The notes: generated by a model from the letters alone, not told the origin. A stretch of 64,000 nucleotides of DNA from Shewanella sp. Isolate11 (GCF_022398315.1 NZ_JAKEVF010000002.1:347279-411278), one strand, 5' to 3'. Shown: positions 9,053 to 17,475, counted from the stretch's first letter. A program made the numbers and translations.

Positions 9053-10042
9053 CTATCTAGGAAATGCTGGCGATATACATTTTTTGGTTTCAAAACGGTA
9101 ATGGTATTGCGCAGTATCGTCGGGAATGATCTCTAATATTTCGTAATCATTAAGTTCTACTACTGCTGAATTTGGCAGCTTTTCACAACGAGAGCGTGTA
9201 TCTGCTTCTAAATTGAATGCAAACTGTGCAATAAGTTGTCTTACTTTAGCTTTGTAACTATCTCGTATTTCTGCATAGTACATTTCATCAGTGACGGTAT
9301 TATCGACCTTTTTTGTATTGATATCGCTTATATCTGGCTCTTCGGATGTGACATTTTTGATTTCAGGTCCTGTATCGGCTTTAGCTTTAGTAGAAGGTGT
9401 GTTTTTGACTTCAACTGCTAAGGTCTTTTCTAACTTTTCTTCAAAATTATCAAGCAACATAAGAGCGTTATATAACAATATTGCTGACAGAATGAAGCGG
9501 ATCAACATGGTGATAAAACGATAATGGGCATGTCTAGTTAAGCGCCAACCTGTAATGCCTAAAGGCCGTAACATTAATAAAGTAACAAAATAAAAGGGCA
9601 CAATGATTTGTGCTATGAGTAAGCCTATTGCGCTGATCACTACAAACCAGGCGGGTAAAAACAGCAAGATGGCAAAGTTATGGGTATAAGTAAAATGACT
9701 TGCTGGGACACCCACGATTTCATTGACGATACTTCCGGACATTGCCAATGCGAAATTGGCAATAATGGCGTAAAACAACAATAACAAGGCTTTACCTGCT
9801 AAAGAATGCCACACTCGGGTAAATAACGGCCAAAACTCTAAGGTGAGGGCGATGGTTGTAATAATTGCCACAAGCCCTAAAGATTCATTTGCGAATAGCA
9901 CTATGATGGCGAGCAGATAAAAACGTTGAGGGATGGAACAGTTTCTCCACACACGTTTAATCGGTGAGAATAATGACATTGCCTTAATAGCAAGCCGTTT
10001 TAACATATTGTCGGTTGTTAATTGTGGCAATCTGAGCTGCAC
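9053..10042 (-). CDS. Integral membrane protein of unknown function
   Basis: I do not recognise this 329-residue protein. It has about four to five hydrophobic stretches between residues 40 and 210 (for example FYLLAIIVLFANESLGLVAII and LLFLPAWFVVISAIGLLIAQII). A charged, low-complexity segment follows (residues about 215-255, rich in E, D, K and T), then a soluble C-terminal tail of about 75 residues with two cysteines. The start is GTG at 10042 with AAGGG six bases upstream; an ATG at 10006 is the alternative but has no visible ribosome-binding site. It lies just before the kinase-like gene on the same strand, suggesting a two-gene operon of unknown purpose. Confidence 0.6.
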   Translation of the reverse strand: MQLRLPQLTTDNMLKRLAIKAMSLFSPIKRVWRNCSIPQRFYLLAIIVLFANESLGLVAIITTIALTLEFWPLFTRVWHSLAGKALLLLFYAIIANFALAMSGSIVNEIVGVPASHFTYTHNFAILLFLPAWFVVISAIGLLIAQIIVPFYFVTLLMLRPLGITGWRLTRHAHYRFITMLIRFILSAILLYNALMLLDNFEEKLEKTLAVEVKNTPSTKAKADTGPEIKNVTSEEPDISDINTKKVDNTVTDEMYYAEIRDSYKAKVRQLIAQFAFNLEADTRSRCEKLPNSAVVELNDYEILEIIPDDTAQYHYRFETKKCISPAFPR

Positions 10043-10151
10043 AGTAATCCCTTAATCAGTGAACATCGTTAAAATGCTTCATGCAAACACAAGCTTAACC
10101 ATGTTACATTAGTGTTTATTTCCAGTATATAGAGTATCAATTCAGCCTGTT

Positions 10152-10712
10152 ATGCCTATACAAATTGCCCCTTTAACCGAAGCCTATTTTAATCAGGTTA
10201 TTCATCTTGGAAATTTAGTCCATGGAGAAGGTTATTTAGATAATGCCATGATGTCTGAAATTGCAGCAAAGGGCTATAAAGCAGATGTGAATGCTAATTT
10301 TATCGCATTGCTTGATAATCAAGTGATCGGCTTTAGATTAACTTATGCTCCTCAATCATGGCAGGTAGACAAATGGTGCTCACCAGAATTGTGGCCTGTA
10401 GATGCTGGCAAGTTATGTTATTTCAAATGTAATACGGTCGCTGAACAACATCGTGGTAAAGGTATTGGCAAGGCGTTATTACAGGCATCTATTAACGCTA
10501 CACGATTACAAGGTGCGGTGGGAGGCATTAGCCATTTATGGAAACAAAGTCCCGATAATGCAGCCGTAGGTTACTTTTCAAAAGCGGGTGGGAAACTAAT
10601 TAAAGCTCATGCTCATCGCTGGAATAATAATCCAGATCACCCCGATTATATTTGTGTATTGTGCGGCAAAGATTGCCAATGTACCGCTTGGGAAATGCTG
10701 CTGCTTTTTTAA
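10152..10712 (+). CDS. GNAT family N-acetyltransferase
   Basis: The 186-residue protein carries the GNAT acetyl-CoA binding motif A: a beta strand FKCNTVAEQ followed by HRGKGIGKALLQA (Q/RxxGxG/A pattern, residues about 97-117). Its acceptor substrate is not evident. The C-terminal part is unusual for a GNAT in having a cysteine-rich end (CVLCGKDCQC, residues about 168-177) that could bind a metal. It starts at ATG and lies 36 bp ahead of the FAD oxidoreductase on the same strand, so the two may share a transcript. The promoter should lie in the 109 bp gap shared with the divergent membrane-protein gene. Confidence 0.8.
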   Translation: MPIQIAPLTEAYFNQVIHLGNLVHGEGYLDNAMMSEIAAKGYKADVNANFIALLDNQVIGFRLTYAPQSWQVDKWCSPELWPVDAGKLCYFKCNTVAEQHRGKGIGKALLQASINATRLQGAVGGISHLWKQSPDNAAVGYFSKAGGKLIKAHAHRWNNNPDHPDYICVLCGKDCQCTAWEMLLLF

Positions 10713-10748
10713 TTCGTAGATAACCATTCTTCTATATAAGTGAGCAAA

Positions 10749-12080
10749 ATGCACTATGACCCACTGATATCTTCATCACCTAGCCATCAAGCTTGGCCAA
10801 ATAGTTATTGGGCTAATAGCGTTAGTCAGCCTACGCCACTGGCGAAATTGACAGGTAGAAAACAGTTTGATGTCGCAATTATTGGAGGTGGCTACACTGG
10901 GATACTAACCGCATATTATCTTGCCACTGAGTTTGAAATCGATTGCTGTATTATCGAAGCCAATCAAGTGGGCTTTGGTGCCAGTGGCCGTAATGCGGGC
11001 TTTGTTTTAAAGGGATCTGGACGCTTAAGTTATCCGCAAATGAGTGCAAAATGGGGCTTAGAGGTAACCAAAGGAATTTATCGAGAATACACTGCTGCAG
11101 TACACAGAGTAGAGCATTTAATCAAGCAACATCATATTGATTGTGACAAGCAAGCGAACGGTTATATCAAGGTGGCTCATAATCGAGCGGCATTCACTAA
11201 GTTAATCACAGCGGCTGAATATATAGCGACTCATTTAGGAGACGATGCCCAGCTGTTATCACAACAAGATTTGCAACAGCAATATATGCAAAATCATCAA
11301 GCCTTTGGTGCACTGCGTCTGACAGAGGGGTTTGGGGTCAATCCATTAAAATTATTGCTTGGTTATAAAGCCATAGCCATGTCTAGTGGGGTAACCCTTT
11401 TCGAGTCCAGTTGTGTTCAAAACTGGCAAACTCAGCCAAATGGTCACATATTACAGACAGAAGAGGGCGAAGTGTTTGCTAAACAGGTTCTGTGTGCTGG
11501 TAATGCTTATACCCCTAAACAAATTAATTCACTTATCGATAATCGCTATCTTCCTATCTTAAGCAATGTCATCGTAACTGAGCCTTTGACCGAATCGCAA
11601 TTGTTAGCCACTGGCCTTAAAACACATCAAGTGATCATGGATACACGCCTACTTAAATATTATTACCGTTTATTACCTGATAATCGCTTGTTATTTGGTG
11701 GCCGTGGGGCAATAACTGGTAGCGAGGCCGATAATCCAATTTATGCCAAGCGCTTAAAGCAGGCATTATGTGATTGTTTTCCGATACTTGAAGATTGTTC
11801 CATAGAATATAATTGGACGGGCTGGATAGCGGCTGCGTTGGACGACATGCCACACGTGTTTAGTCAAAATGGTGCCAGTTACAGTATTGGTTATTGTGGC
11901 AGTGGGGTAGCTTTTGCGGCTCAAGCGGCATTTAGATTAGCCCAGCGGATTGCAGGTGAAGCCGTACCTAATTTACCTTTATATCAAGAAGCCGCACCTA
12001 AATTTCCTTACGCAAAATACCGCCGTTTGGTTCAATCAGCCTATTATCAATATGCTTGGTTGAAGGATCGCTACTTTTAA
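10749..12080 (+). CDS. FAD-dependent amine oxidoreductase (DAO/PuuB-like)
   Basis: This 443-residue flavoprotein has an N-terminal dinucleotide-binding fold, VAIIGGGYTGILTAYYLA (GxGxxG type), followed by EANQVGFGASGRNAGFV, the conserved flavin-contact motif of the D-amino-acid oxidase/PuuB/OrdL family. A second GGRGAI motif and the C-terminal GYCGSGVAFAA segment complete the FAD site. Family members oxidise amines or amino acids such as gamma-glutamylputrescine; the actual substrate is unknown and no other putrescine-pathway genes are nearby. The frame also offers a GTG at 10740; I prefer the ATG nine bases later, with AAGTGAG just upstream, though the evidence is weak. Confidence 0.82.
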   Translation: MHYDPLISSSPSHQAWPNSYWANSVSQPTPLAKLTGRKQFDVAIIGGGYTGILTAYYLATEFEIDCCIIEANQVGFGASGRNAGFVLKGSGRLSYPQMSAKWGLEVTKGIYREYTAAVHRVEHLIKQHHIDCDKQANGYIKVAHNRAAFTKLITAAEYIATHLGDDAQLLSQQDLQQQYMQNHQAFGALRLTEGFGVNPLKLLLGYKAIAMSSGVTLFESSCVQNWQTQPNGHILQTEEGEVFAKQVLCAGNAYTPKQINSLIDNRYLPILSNVIVTEPLTESQLLATGLKTHQVIMDTRLLKYYYRLLPDNRLLFGGRGAITGSEADNPIYAKRLKQALCDCFPILEDCSIEYNWTGWIAAALDDMPHVFSQNGASYSIGYCGSGVAFAAQAAFRLAQRIAGEAVPNLPLYQEAAPKFPYAKYRRLVQSAYYQYAWLKDRYF

Positions 12081-12190
12081 AGCTAATTTTGTTATCATCA
12101 AGGCTAAGAGCAAAACCGTGTCAATGTTCTATAATTTTTGACTCTCCTACTTTCTAAGGTAATGAAACGCACTCGTTCTAAGGCAAAGCT

Positions 12191-12466
12191 ATGAAACATG
12201 TTGTTGATAAAATGCTCGATAAACACCAGAAATTGGTTCATTCAGAAGGTGTTAAAATCCTGTCTCATACGCAGCGTGAAATAGAGGAATGGGTACAACA
12301 TACGGTGACGATAGAAGGTTGCGATGCTCCATTTAAATTTAAACGTTCTAAAAAGTACCGCAGCTTGCAGGGCCAAAAAGTCAATCTAACCTACTATCCT
12401 GAAACTGAAACTATTGCAGGCTTCGATATCGAAGTGATGAAAGTCGTTCGTATTAAACGTTATTAA
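12191..12466 (+). CDS. Small conserved-looking protein of unknown function
   Basis: This 91-residue protein starts at ATG, is strongly basic at its C-terminus (ends VVRIKRY), and has no signal peptide or membrane segment. The first third looks helical and the rest beta-rich (TVTIEG, KVNLTYYP, GFDIEVMKVV). I do not recognise the family. Codon use resembles its neighbours and the frame has a clean start after a 110 bp non-coding leader, so it is probably real. Confidence 0.6.
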   Translation: MKHVVDKMLDKHQKLVHSEGVKILSHTQREIEEWVQHTVTIEGCDAPFKFKRSKKYRSLQGQKVNLTYYPETETIAGFDIEVMKVVRIKRY

Positions 12467-12582
12467 ACGATCTGGATCAAAAACTAGACAAAAAACCATC
12501 AACACTTTATAGAATTTAAGCCTACTTTCAGTATGACTTTCGTACCATTGCACTCGATTAATTGTTATTCAGTAGAGGTTAC

Positions 12583-12903
12583 ATGGTACAGGTCAGTCTT
12601 ATGCAATCATCTCAAGAGGATAGGCGATTGCAATCTTGTTCGATTTTGTCTCAGCAAACTCTTGCACAACAGTTAAAGTATTCAATTGCTTTAGAAATAT
12701 CCAAAATTAGAGAGCTATTGTTGGTTAGGCATAACGGTTTGCAAAAGATCCCCCATAGAACTTGGCTAATACACAAACATCATAGTCTTGAGCTGTATAA
12801 AGATATTTTACTTGCAGAGGTTTCTAAAGCTGAAAAGAAGATTTTACTGGCTTATATAGGTCAACATATTCTTCAAATTGATGAAGTGATTAATAGACAT
12901 TAA
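12583..12903 (+). CDS. Small helical protein of unknown function
   Basis: This 106-residue protein is predicted to be mostly alpha-helical, with several I/L/K/E-rich stretches (EISKIRELLLVRH, AEVSKAEKKILLAYIGQHI) and no membrane segment. I do not recognise it. The longest frame begins at a TTG at 12562; I place the start at the ATG at 12583, preceded by AGAGG though only 4 nt away. A third possibility is the ATG at 12601. It ends just before a terminator shared with gapA, supporting a real transcription unit. Confidence 0.5.
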   Translation: MVQVSLMQSSQEDRRLQSCSILSQQTLAQQLKYSIALEISKIRELLLVRHNGLQKIPHRTWLIHKHHSLELYKDILLAEVSKAEKKILLAYIGQHILQIDEVINRH

Positions 12904-12908
12904 ATACA

Positions 12909-12934
12909 AAAAAAGGAGCCTTAGGCTCCTTTTT
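12909..12934. terminator. Bidirectional terminator between the small helical protein gene and gapA
   Basis: The hairpin AAAAGGAGCC-TTA-GGCTCCTTTT lies between converging genes and has A/T runs on both sides, so it can end transcription from both directions. Confidence 0.9.
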
Positions 12935-12949
12935 AAATGACATTGCAAA

Positions 12950-13960
12950 TTACTTCGCAGACATCAAAGCTACCGCGTTATCAAGCATACGATTGCTGAA
13001 GCCCCATTCATTATCATACCAAGCCATCACTTTAACTAAGCGACCATTAACGCGTGTTTGCGTTGCGTCGAAGTTAGAAGAGAAGGGGTTGTGGTTGAAG
13101 TCAATTGAAACCAAAGGCTCTTTGTTAATCGATAACACTTCGCTCATTGGTGCCAGGCTTGCAGCTTTTTCAACAATGGCATTGATCTCTTCAACTGTAG
13201 TATCACGAGAAGCGATAAATGAAAGATCGACCAATGAAACATTAACCGTTGGTACACGAACTGCCATACCGTCAAATTTACCCGCTAGTTCAGGAACCAC
13301 TAGGCCAACTGCAGCTGCCGCACCTGTTTTAGTTGGGATCATCGACATTGCCGCAGCGCGAGCACGGCGTAGGTCTGTATGATAAACATCCGATAAACGT
13401 TGATCATTGGTGTATGCATGAATCGTGGTCATTAAACCTGACTCAATACCAATTTCATCGTTTAAAGGCTTAGCGAATGGTGCTAAGCAGTTGGTAGTGC
13501 AAGATGCATTAGAAATCACAGTCATGTCGGCTGTAATTTCATTATTGTTAACTCCGTATACGACTGTCGCGTCAACGTTCTTCGCTGGCGCAGAGATAAT
13601 GACTTTCTTCGCACCGGCTGACAAATGTGGTTGTACCGCTTCTTTAGAAGTAAAAATACCAGTACACTCGAATACCACATCGATATTCAGTTCAGCCCAA
13701 GGGAGTTTAGCTGGATCACGCTCAGAGAAGGTCAAGATCTTATCTTCATTGACGTAGATAGCTTCTTCATCATGCTCTACTTTAGCATTAAAACGGCCAT
13801 GAACAGAGTCATACTTAGTTAGATGGGCGTTAATAGATGCATCGCCTAAATCGTTAAGCGCGACGATTTGAATTGGATAATCTTTTTCGCTTTCATAAAG
13901 TGCGCGAAGTACGTTTCTACCGATACGGCCATAACCGTTAATTGCAACGCGGATAGTCAT
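12950..13960 (-). CDS. gapA: Glyceraldehyde-3-phosphate dehydrogenase, NAD-type
   Basis: The 336 residues match a standard type I GAPDH. The Rossmann motif INGYGRIGR (7-15) is followed by the second strand IVALND, whose Asp37 is the usual NAD-selective acidic residue. The catalytic cysteine is in SNASCTTNC (Cys154) and the base in [10 protein letters not shown] (His181). It interconverts glyceraldehyde-3-phosphate and 1,3-bisphosphoglycerate in glycolysis. The gene is alone between a terminator and a 216 bp upstream gap containing a HexR-like palindrome 35-51 bp before the ATG. A second, longer GAPDH gene (gapB) lies 1.3 kb away on the other strand. Confidence 0.97.
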   Translation of the reverse strand: MTIRVAINGYGRIGRNVLRALYESEKDYPIQIVALNDLGDASINAHLTKYDSVHGRFNAKVEHDEEAIYVNEDKILTFSERDPAKLPWAELNIDVVFECTGIFTSKEAVQPHLSAGAKKVIISAPAKNVDATVVYGVNNNEITADMTVISNASCTTNCLAPFAKPLNDEIGIESGLMTTIHAYTNDQRLSDVYHTDLRRARAAAMSMIPTKTGAAAAVGLVVPELAGKFDGMAVRVPTVNVSLVDLSFIASRDTTVEEINAIVEKAASLAPMSEVLSINKEPLVSIDFNHNPFSSNFDATQTRVNGRLVKVMAWYDNEWGFSNRMLDNAVALMSAK

Positions 13961-13994
13961 CTCATATCCCTCAGGTAATTATATAAAAGAAATC

Positions 13995-14011
13995 TGGTAG
14001 TAAAATTACCA
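13995..14011. promoter_or_regulatory. Candidate HexR operator upstream of gapA
   Basis: The near-perfect palindrome TGGTAGTAAAATTACCA lies 35-51 bp before the gapA start. Its core matches the known gammaproteobacterial HexR consensus (TGTAAT-N3-ATTACA) at 12 of 15 positions. HexR is a phosphosugar-sensing regulator of central carbon genes. The assignment is by motif only. Confidence 0.5.
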
Positions 14012-14176
14012 AATTGACAGCTACCGTCAAGTAATATCGGCTTTTTAGCCCTATAACTTTGCTGTCTGGCGAAATTAGAGCCTAACGACGCCTAAAAACA
14101 CTTACTTTTTTGTAAAAAAAATACTATTAGCAAACAGTTAATCTTACTCATAAGCGATTAAGCATAGCCGATCAAT

Positions 14177-15016
14177 TTAAGAAGAGGGATGTAGTTGAAG
14201 TCTTAATTGACTGGAACCGTAATCCCCAGTATTAAGATGTTCCACCAGCTGATTTGCTTGTTTAGTGAGAAAGCTTTCGAGTTGTTTATCCCCCTGGATT
14301 AATTGACTCATTCCTTGCTCTGATGCGGTGTTATTAGTCATCAGTAAATTAGCTTTTGAATAAAGAAAGGTTTTTTCAAAATCCTGTTGTTGCTGATAAA
14401 TAGAAGCTAAGCCGAGTAGCCAGTTGGGATCGAACTGCTCAGGTGTGGCGGTTTCCAATAAAGACAGATAAATTGACTTGGCTTTCTCAATATCAAATTT
14501 CTGATAATAGGCCGCTAGCTGTGCCAAGATCAGAGGGTCGGTTATCTTGCCTTGCTGCTGTTGATGAATCACTCGCTGTTGGGCTTGTTGGTCTCCCAGT
14601 CGAGTCCAATGGTAGAAAGAGAGGTAGGGGTCTTGATTATCTTTAGTAGACTCCCTTAACTCTGCAAGAGTTTGTGAGCTAAGACCATAGGCTCGGGTTC
14701 GATCATTAGTGCGCTCCGGATGTAGAATATGCTGAACCCCAGAGGCAAGTTCAACACACTTATTGTAATCTTCGAGGTTGAGCAGTAATTGATAAACTGG
14801 TTTTCCTGCAGAAGTGGACTGTTGCTTAATGAGGTAGCGTTGCTTAATTAGGTCATCTTTTTCAATTTTACACCAGCTATCGCGGTGTAAATCGACACAA
14901 AGCTCAGGATTTTTTTTACATATTGCGGCGGTATTCTCGGCTTTATCACAGCCAATTAGCCCCAAAATCGGTAAAATAATCAATAATGGTGTAATCATTA
15001 CAAAATTAGCTTTCAA
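14177..15016 (-). CDS. DUF2989 lipoprotein with tetratricopeptide-like repeats
   Basis: This 279-residue protein has a short hydrophobic signal ending in the lipobox LGLIGC (cysteine about residue 23), so it is predicted to be a lipoprotein. The N-terminal CKKNPELCVDL...SWCKIEK segment has spaced cysteines and matches what I remember of the DUF2989 family found beside gap genes in Shewanella. The C-terminal half has repeated helical pairs resembling TPR/Sel1 repeats (LAQLAAYYQKFDIEKAKSIY; LGLASIYQQQQDFEKTF). Function unknown. The start is probably TTG at 15016, with GAGGAAG upstream; ATG at 14998 is the alternative. It is divergent from gapB. Confidence 0.7.
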   Translation of the reverse strand: MKANFVMITPLLIILPILGLIGCDKAENTAAICKKNPELCVDLHRDSWCKIEKDDLIKQRYLIKQQSTSAGKPVYQLLLNLEDYNKCVELASGVQHILHPERTNDRTRAYGLSSQTLAELRESTKDNQDPYLSFYHWTRLGDQQAQQRVIHQQQQGKITDPLILAQLAAYYQKFDIEKAKSIYLSLLETATPEQFDPNWLLGLASIYQQQQDFEKTFLYSKANLLMTNNTASEQGMSQLIQGDKQLESFLTKQANQLVEHLNTGDYGSSQLRLQLHPSS

Positions 15017-15039
15017 ATCTCGCTTCCTCTTCGATTTTT

Positions 15040-15054
15040 TCTAATTAAATTACA
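15040..15054. promoter_or_regulatory. Candidate HexR operator between the DUF2989 gene and gapB
   Basis: TCTAATTAAATTACA matches the HexR consensus TGTAATTAAATTACA at 14 of 15 positions. It lies 24 bp upstream of the lipoprotein start and 164 bp upstream of gapB, so it could act on either or both. Confidence 0.55.
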
Positions 15055-15078
15055 CGTTTAGAGAAAATATCTTACTAG

Positions 15079-15104
15079 ATTGTAACGCCAGATTTCATTA
15101 CAAT
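15079..15104. repeat. Inverted repeat in the gapB leader region
   Basis: Perfect 7 bp arms ATTGTAA and TTACAAT are separated by 12 bp, about 114 bp upstream of gapB. The arms contain TGTAA/TTACA half-sites like those in the HexR motif 25 bp away, but at wider spacing, so this may be an auxiliary operator. Confidence 0.4.
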
Positions 15105-15217
15105 GGCGCCGACCAATAACAGCGACCTAAATACAATACTGATTATTGGTCTTTTCTTATGGTTACTCAATCATTTCTACCTATTAAGTAGTTAAAGTGA
15201 GATAAAGGATTCTGTAA

Positions 15218-16654
15218 ATGACCGCTGATAAACACCTACAAAGTTGGCAAGAACGTTTCGAAATGGCTGAGGCAATGCAGCCTCTACTCGGTAAACTTTA
15301 CCGTAACCAAGGTGTAGAAGTTGTTCTATACGGTAAGCCACTTCTTAACGCATCAACTATCGAAATCATTAAATCACATCGTCTAGTTCGTCGCCATGTG
15401 GGTTATAAACTTAGACTACGTGAAAGTTTTCCTTTTGTAGAGGCTTTGAGCAAACTTGCTGTTAAGCAATGTAAAGTAGATATCGGCAAGTTAGCGATAA
15501 ACTATTGGCGCAACCATAACGATGCGAGTGAAGTTGAAAGTTATATGGCAGAGCAATTAGCTTCTGCTATTGACCATGAAGATAATCAACAAGCTCGTGA
15601 CGTTGTGTTGTATGGTTTTGGCCGTATCGGACGTTTATTGGCACGTCTTCTTATAGAGCGTACCGGCGTCAGTAACAAGTTATGTTTACGTGCAATCGTA
15701 TTACGCGGTGGTCGTAAGGGTGACTTAGAAAAACGCGCCAGCTTATTACGTCGCGATTCAGTACACGGTCCGTTTAATGGGTCTGTTGAAGTTGATGAAG
15801 AAAATAATGCCATTATTGCTAATGGTACTTATATTCAGGTGATTTATGCTAACTCTCCTGATGAAGTGGATTACACCCAATATGGTATTAATGATGCTTT
15901 GGTGGTCGATAACACAGGTATCTGGAAAGATGAAGCAGGCTTAGGATTACACCTTAAATCAAAAGGCGCAACTAAGGTATTGCTGACGGCTCCGGCTAAA
16001 GGCGCAATTAAGAATATCGTTTACGGTGTGAATGAATCAGACATCTTAGCTGAAGATACTATTGTGTCGGCTGCAAGCTGTACCACCAATGCCATCACTC
16101 CAGTACTAAAAGCAGTGAATGATAAATACGGCATCGTTAATGGCCATGTTGAAACCATCCACTCTTATACTAATGATCAAAACCTGATTGATAACTACCA
16201 TAAAGCTGACCGTCGTGGACGTAGTGCACCACTCAACATGGTGATCACTGAAACGGGAGCAGCAAAAGCTGTCGCCAAAGCCTTACCTGTGCTTTCGGGT
16301 AAATTAACCGGTAACGCAATTCGCGTACCTACACCTAACGTGTCTATGGCAATCATTAGCTTGAACCTTAATGGTGAAACCAATAAAGAAGATATGAATG
16401 AGTATCTTCGTAACGTTGCACTGTGTTCTGAGCTACAAAACCAAGTTGATTTCACTGAATCTACTGAGATTGTGTCTTCAGATCTTGTTGGCTCTCGTTA
16501 TGCCGGTGTAGTTGATTCACAAGCAACGATTGCAGAAGGTAACCGTACTATTATTTATGTATGGTATGACAACGAGTTTGGTTATAGCTGCCAAGTGGTT
16601 GGTGTAATGCAGAAAATGCTGGGACTAAATTACCAATCTTTGCCAGCGGCTTAA
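15218..16654 (+). CDS. gapB: Glyceraldehyde-3-phosphate dehydrogenase, long form GapB
   Basis: The 478 residues consist of an N-terminal extension of about 125 residues (basic, helical, no signal peptide) followed by a full GAPDH domain. The Rossmann motif is GFGRIGR (133-139), the catalytic cysteine is in SAASCTTNA (Cys288) and the base in ETIHSYTNDQ (His315). The second Rossmann strand ends VLRGGRKG, without the Asp found in GapA, suggesting NADP(H) preference and a gluconeogenic or NADPH-producing role; this is inference. The long form is a distinct GAPDH branch. The ATG at 15218 follows AAAGGA. A HexR-like palindrome and a second inverted repeat lie upstream, and a terminator follows. Confidence 0.92.
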   Translation: MTADKHLQSWQERFEMAEAMQPLLGKLYRNQGVEVVLYGKPLLNASTIEIIKSHRLVRRHVGYKLRLRESFPFVEALSKLAVKQCKVDIGKLAINYWRNHNDASEVESYMAEQLASAIDHEDNQQARDVVLYGFGRIGRLLARLLIERTGVSNKLCLRAIVLRGGRKGDLEKRASLLRRDSVHGPFNGSVEVDEENNAIIANGTYIQVIYANSPDEVDYTQYGINDALVVDNTGIWKDEAGLGLHLKSKGATKVLLTAPAKGAIKNIVYGVNESDILAEDTIVSAASCTTNAITPVLKAVNDKYGIVNGHVETIHSYTNDQNLIDNYHKADRRGRSAPLNMVITETGAAKAVAKALPVLSGKLTGNAIRVPTPNVSMAIISLNLNGETNKEDMNEYLRNVALCSELQNQVDFTESTEIVSSDLVGSRYAGVVDSQATIAEGNRTIIYVWYDNEFGYSCQVVGVMQKMLGLNYQSLPAA

Positions 16655-16673
16655 GTTTTATTATCCCCCAAAT

Positions 16674-16704
16674 GCCTTGGTAATTCGCCAAGGCGTTTTT
16701 GTTT
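16674..16704 (+). terminator. Rho-independent terminator of gapB
   Basis: The stem GCCTTGG/CCAAGGC (16674-16680 with 16688-16694) is followed by GTTTTTGTTT, 20 bp beyond the gapB stop. Confidence 0.85.
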
Positions 16705-16790
16705 CTCTTGCGCTGTTGATTAACAAAAAGCCAGAAAGGTGAATATTGCAGCAAACAGTTAATTAACCACAATTAATGCTAAAAATAGCG

Positions 16791-16818
16791 TTGACTCTTT
16801 AACGTAAATCGGTAGAAT
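16791..16818 (+). promoter_or_regulatory. sigma-70 promoter of the Gly-Cys-Leu tRNA operon
   Basis: A -35 TTGACT (16791-16796), 16 bp spacer and -10 TAGAAT (16813-16818) are preceded by an A/T-rich stretch (AAAAATAG) that could act as an UP element. The first tRNA begins about 70 bp downstream. Confidence 0.75.
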
Positions 16819-16892
16819 GCCATTCCGCAGTCAAGCAAAGCTTTATGTTTGTGTGGCTGTATTGAAGACATTAAGTTTGTATGAGAATTTAA

Positions 16893-16968
16893 GCGACATT
16901 AGCTCAGTTGGTAGAGCGATACCTTGCCAAGGTATAGGTCATCGGTTCGAACCCGATATGTCGCTCCA
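16893..16968 (+). tRNA. glyW: tRNA-Gly(GCC)
   Basis: A full 76 nt cloverleaf with encoded CCA. Acceptor arms GCGACAT/ATGTCGC pair, the anticodon loop contains GCC, and the T loop has GTTCGAAC. First gene of a three-tRNA operon. Confidence 0.97.
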
Positions 16969-17002
16969 ATCTCGCAGATTGACCTTAAGGCCTTCGAAAT
17001 TC

Positions 17003-17076
17003 GGCGCGATGGCAGAATGGCTATGCTGCGGATTGCAAATCCGTCGATCTCGGTTCGACTCCGGGTCGCGCCTCCA
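17003..17076 (+). tRNA. cysT: tRNA-Cys(GCA)
   Basis: A 74 nt cloverleaf with encoded CCA. Acceptor arms GGCGCGA/TCGCGCC pair, the anticodon loop is TT-GCA-AA, and the T loop has GTTCGACT. It lies 34 bp after tRNA-Gly. Confidence 0.97.
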
Positions 17077-17126
17077 CTTTAAGTTTTAATGTTGGTTCAT
17101 TTGAAATTAACGCTAAAACACACTTT

Positions 17127-17212
17127 GCCCGAGTGGTGGAATCGGTAGACACAAGGGATTTAAAATCCCTCGCTGAATAAGCGTGCCAGTTCAAGTCTGG
17201 CCTCGGGTACCA
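17127..17212 (+). tRNA. leuZ: tRNA-Leu(TAA)
   Basis: An 86 nt class II tRNA with encoded CCA. Acceptor arms GCCCGAG/CTCGGGT pair (last pair G-T), the anticodon loop is TT-TAA-AA within an AGGGA/TCCCT stem, and a long variable arm follows. It is last in the Gly-Cys-Leu operon, a gene order common in gammaproteobacteria. Confidence 0.97.
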
Positions 17213-17224
17213 TCATTAGATGAC

Positions 17225-17256
17225 AAAAAAGCCTCAACATTTGTTGAGGCTTTTTT
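17225..17256 (+). terminator. Rho-independent terminator of the tRNA operon
   Basis: Stem GCCTCAAC/GTTGAGGC with a 4 nt loop, preceded by AAAAAA and followed by TTTTTT, 12 bp after tRNA-Leu. Confidence 0.92.
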
Positions 17257-17475
17257 GTTTTCAAAACTTCGGATATAAATTGTCAATACTGGTTTCATAT
17301 TCTGTATTAATTTAGCGTTTAAATTATTGAGTATCGATTTAAATGCGAAAAATTTGCGATAAATCTCATCAATCTTGAAAATTAATATAGATGACTAAAA
17401 TCCACTATGAAGCGGGGATTTACAGTGGTATAACTAGCGAAAAGGCCCACATTAACTCTAATTAGGAATACCATC

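Noticed and set aside
16817..17089. A 90-codon open frame on the plus strand
   Set aside because: It runs through the tRNA-Gly and tRNA-Cys genes, so it is a chance frame over stable RNA genes.
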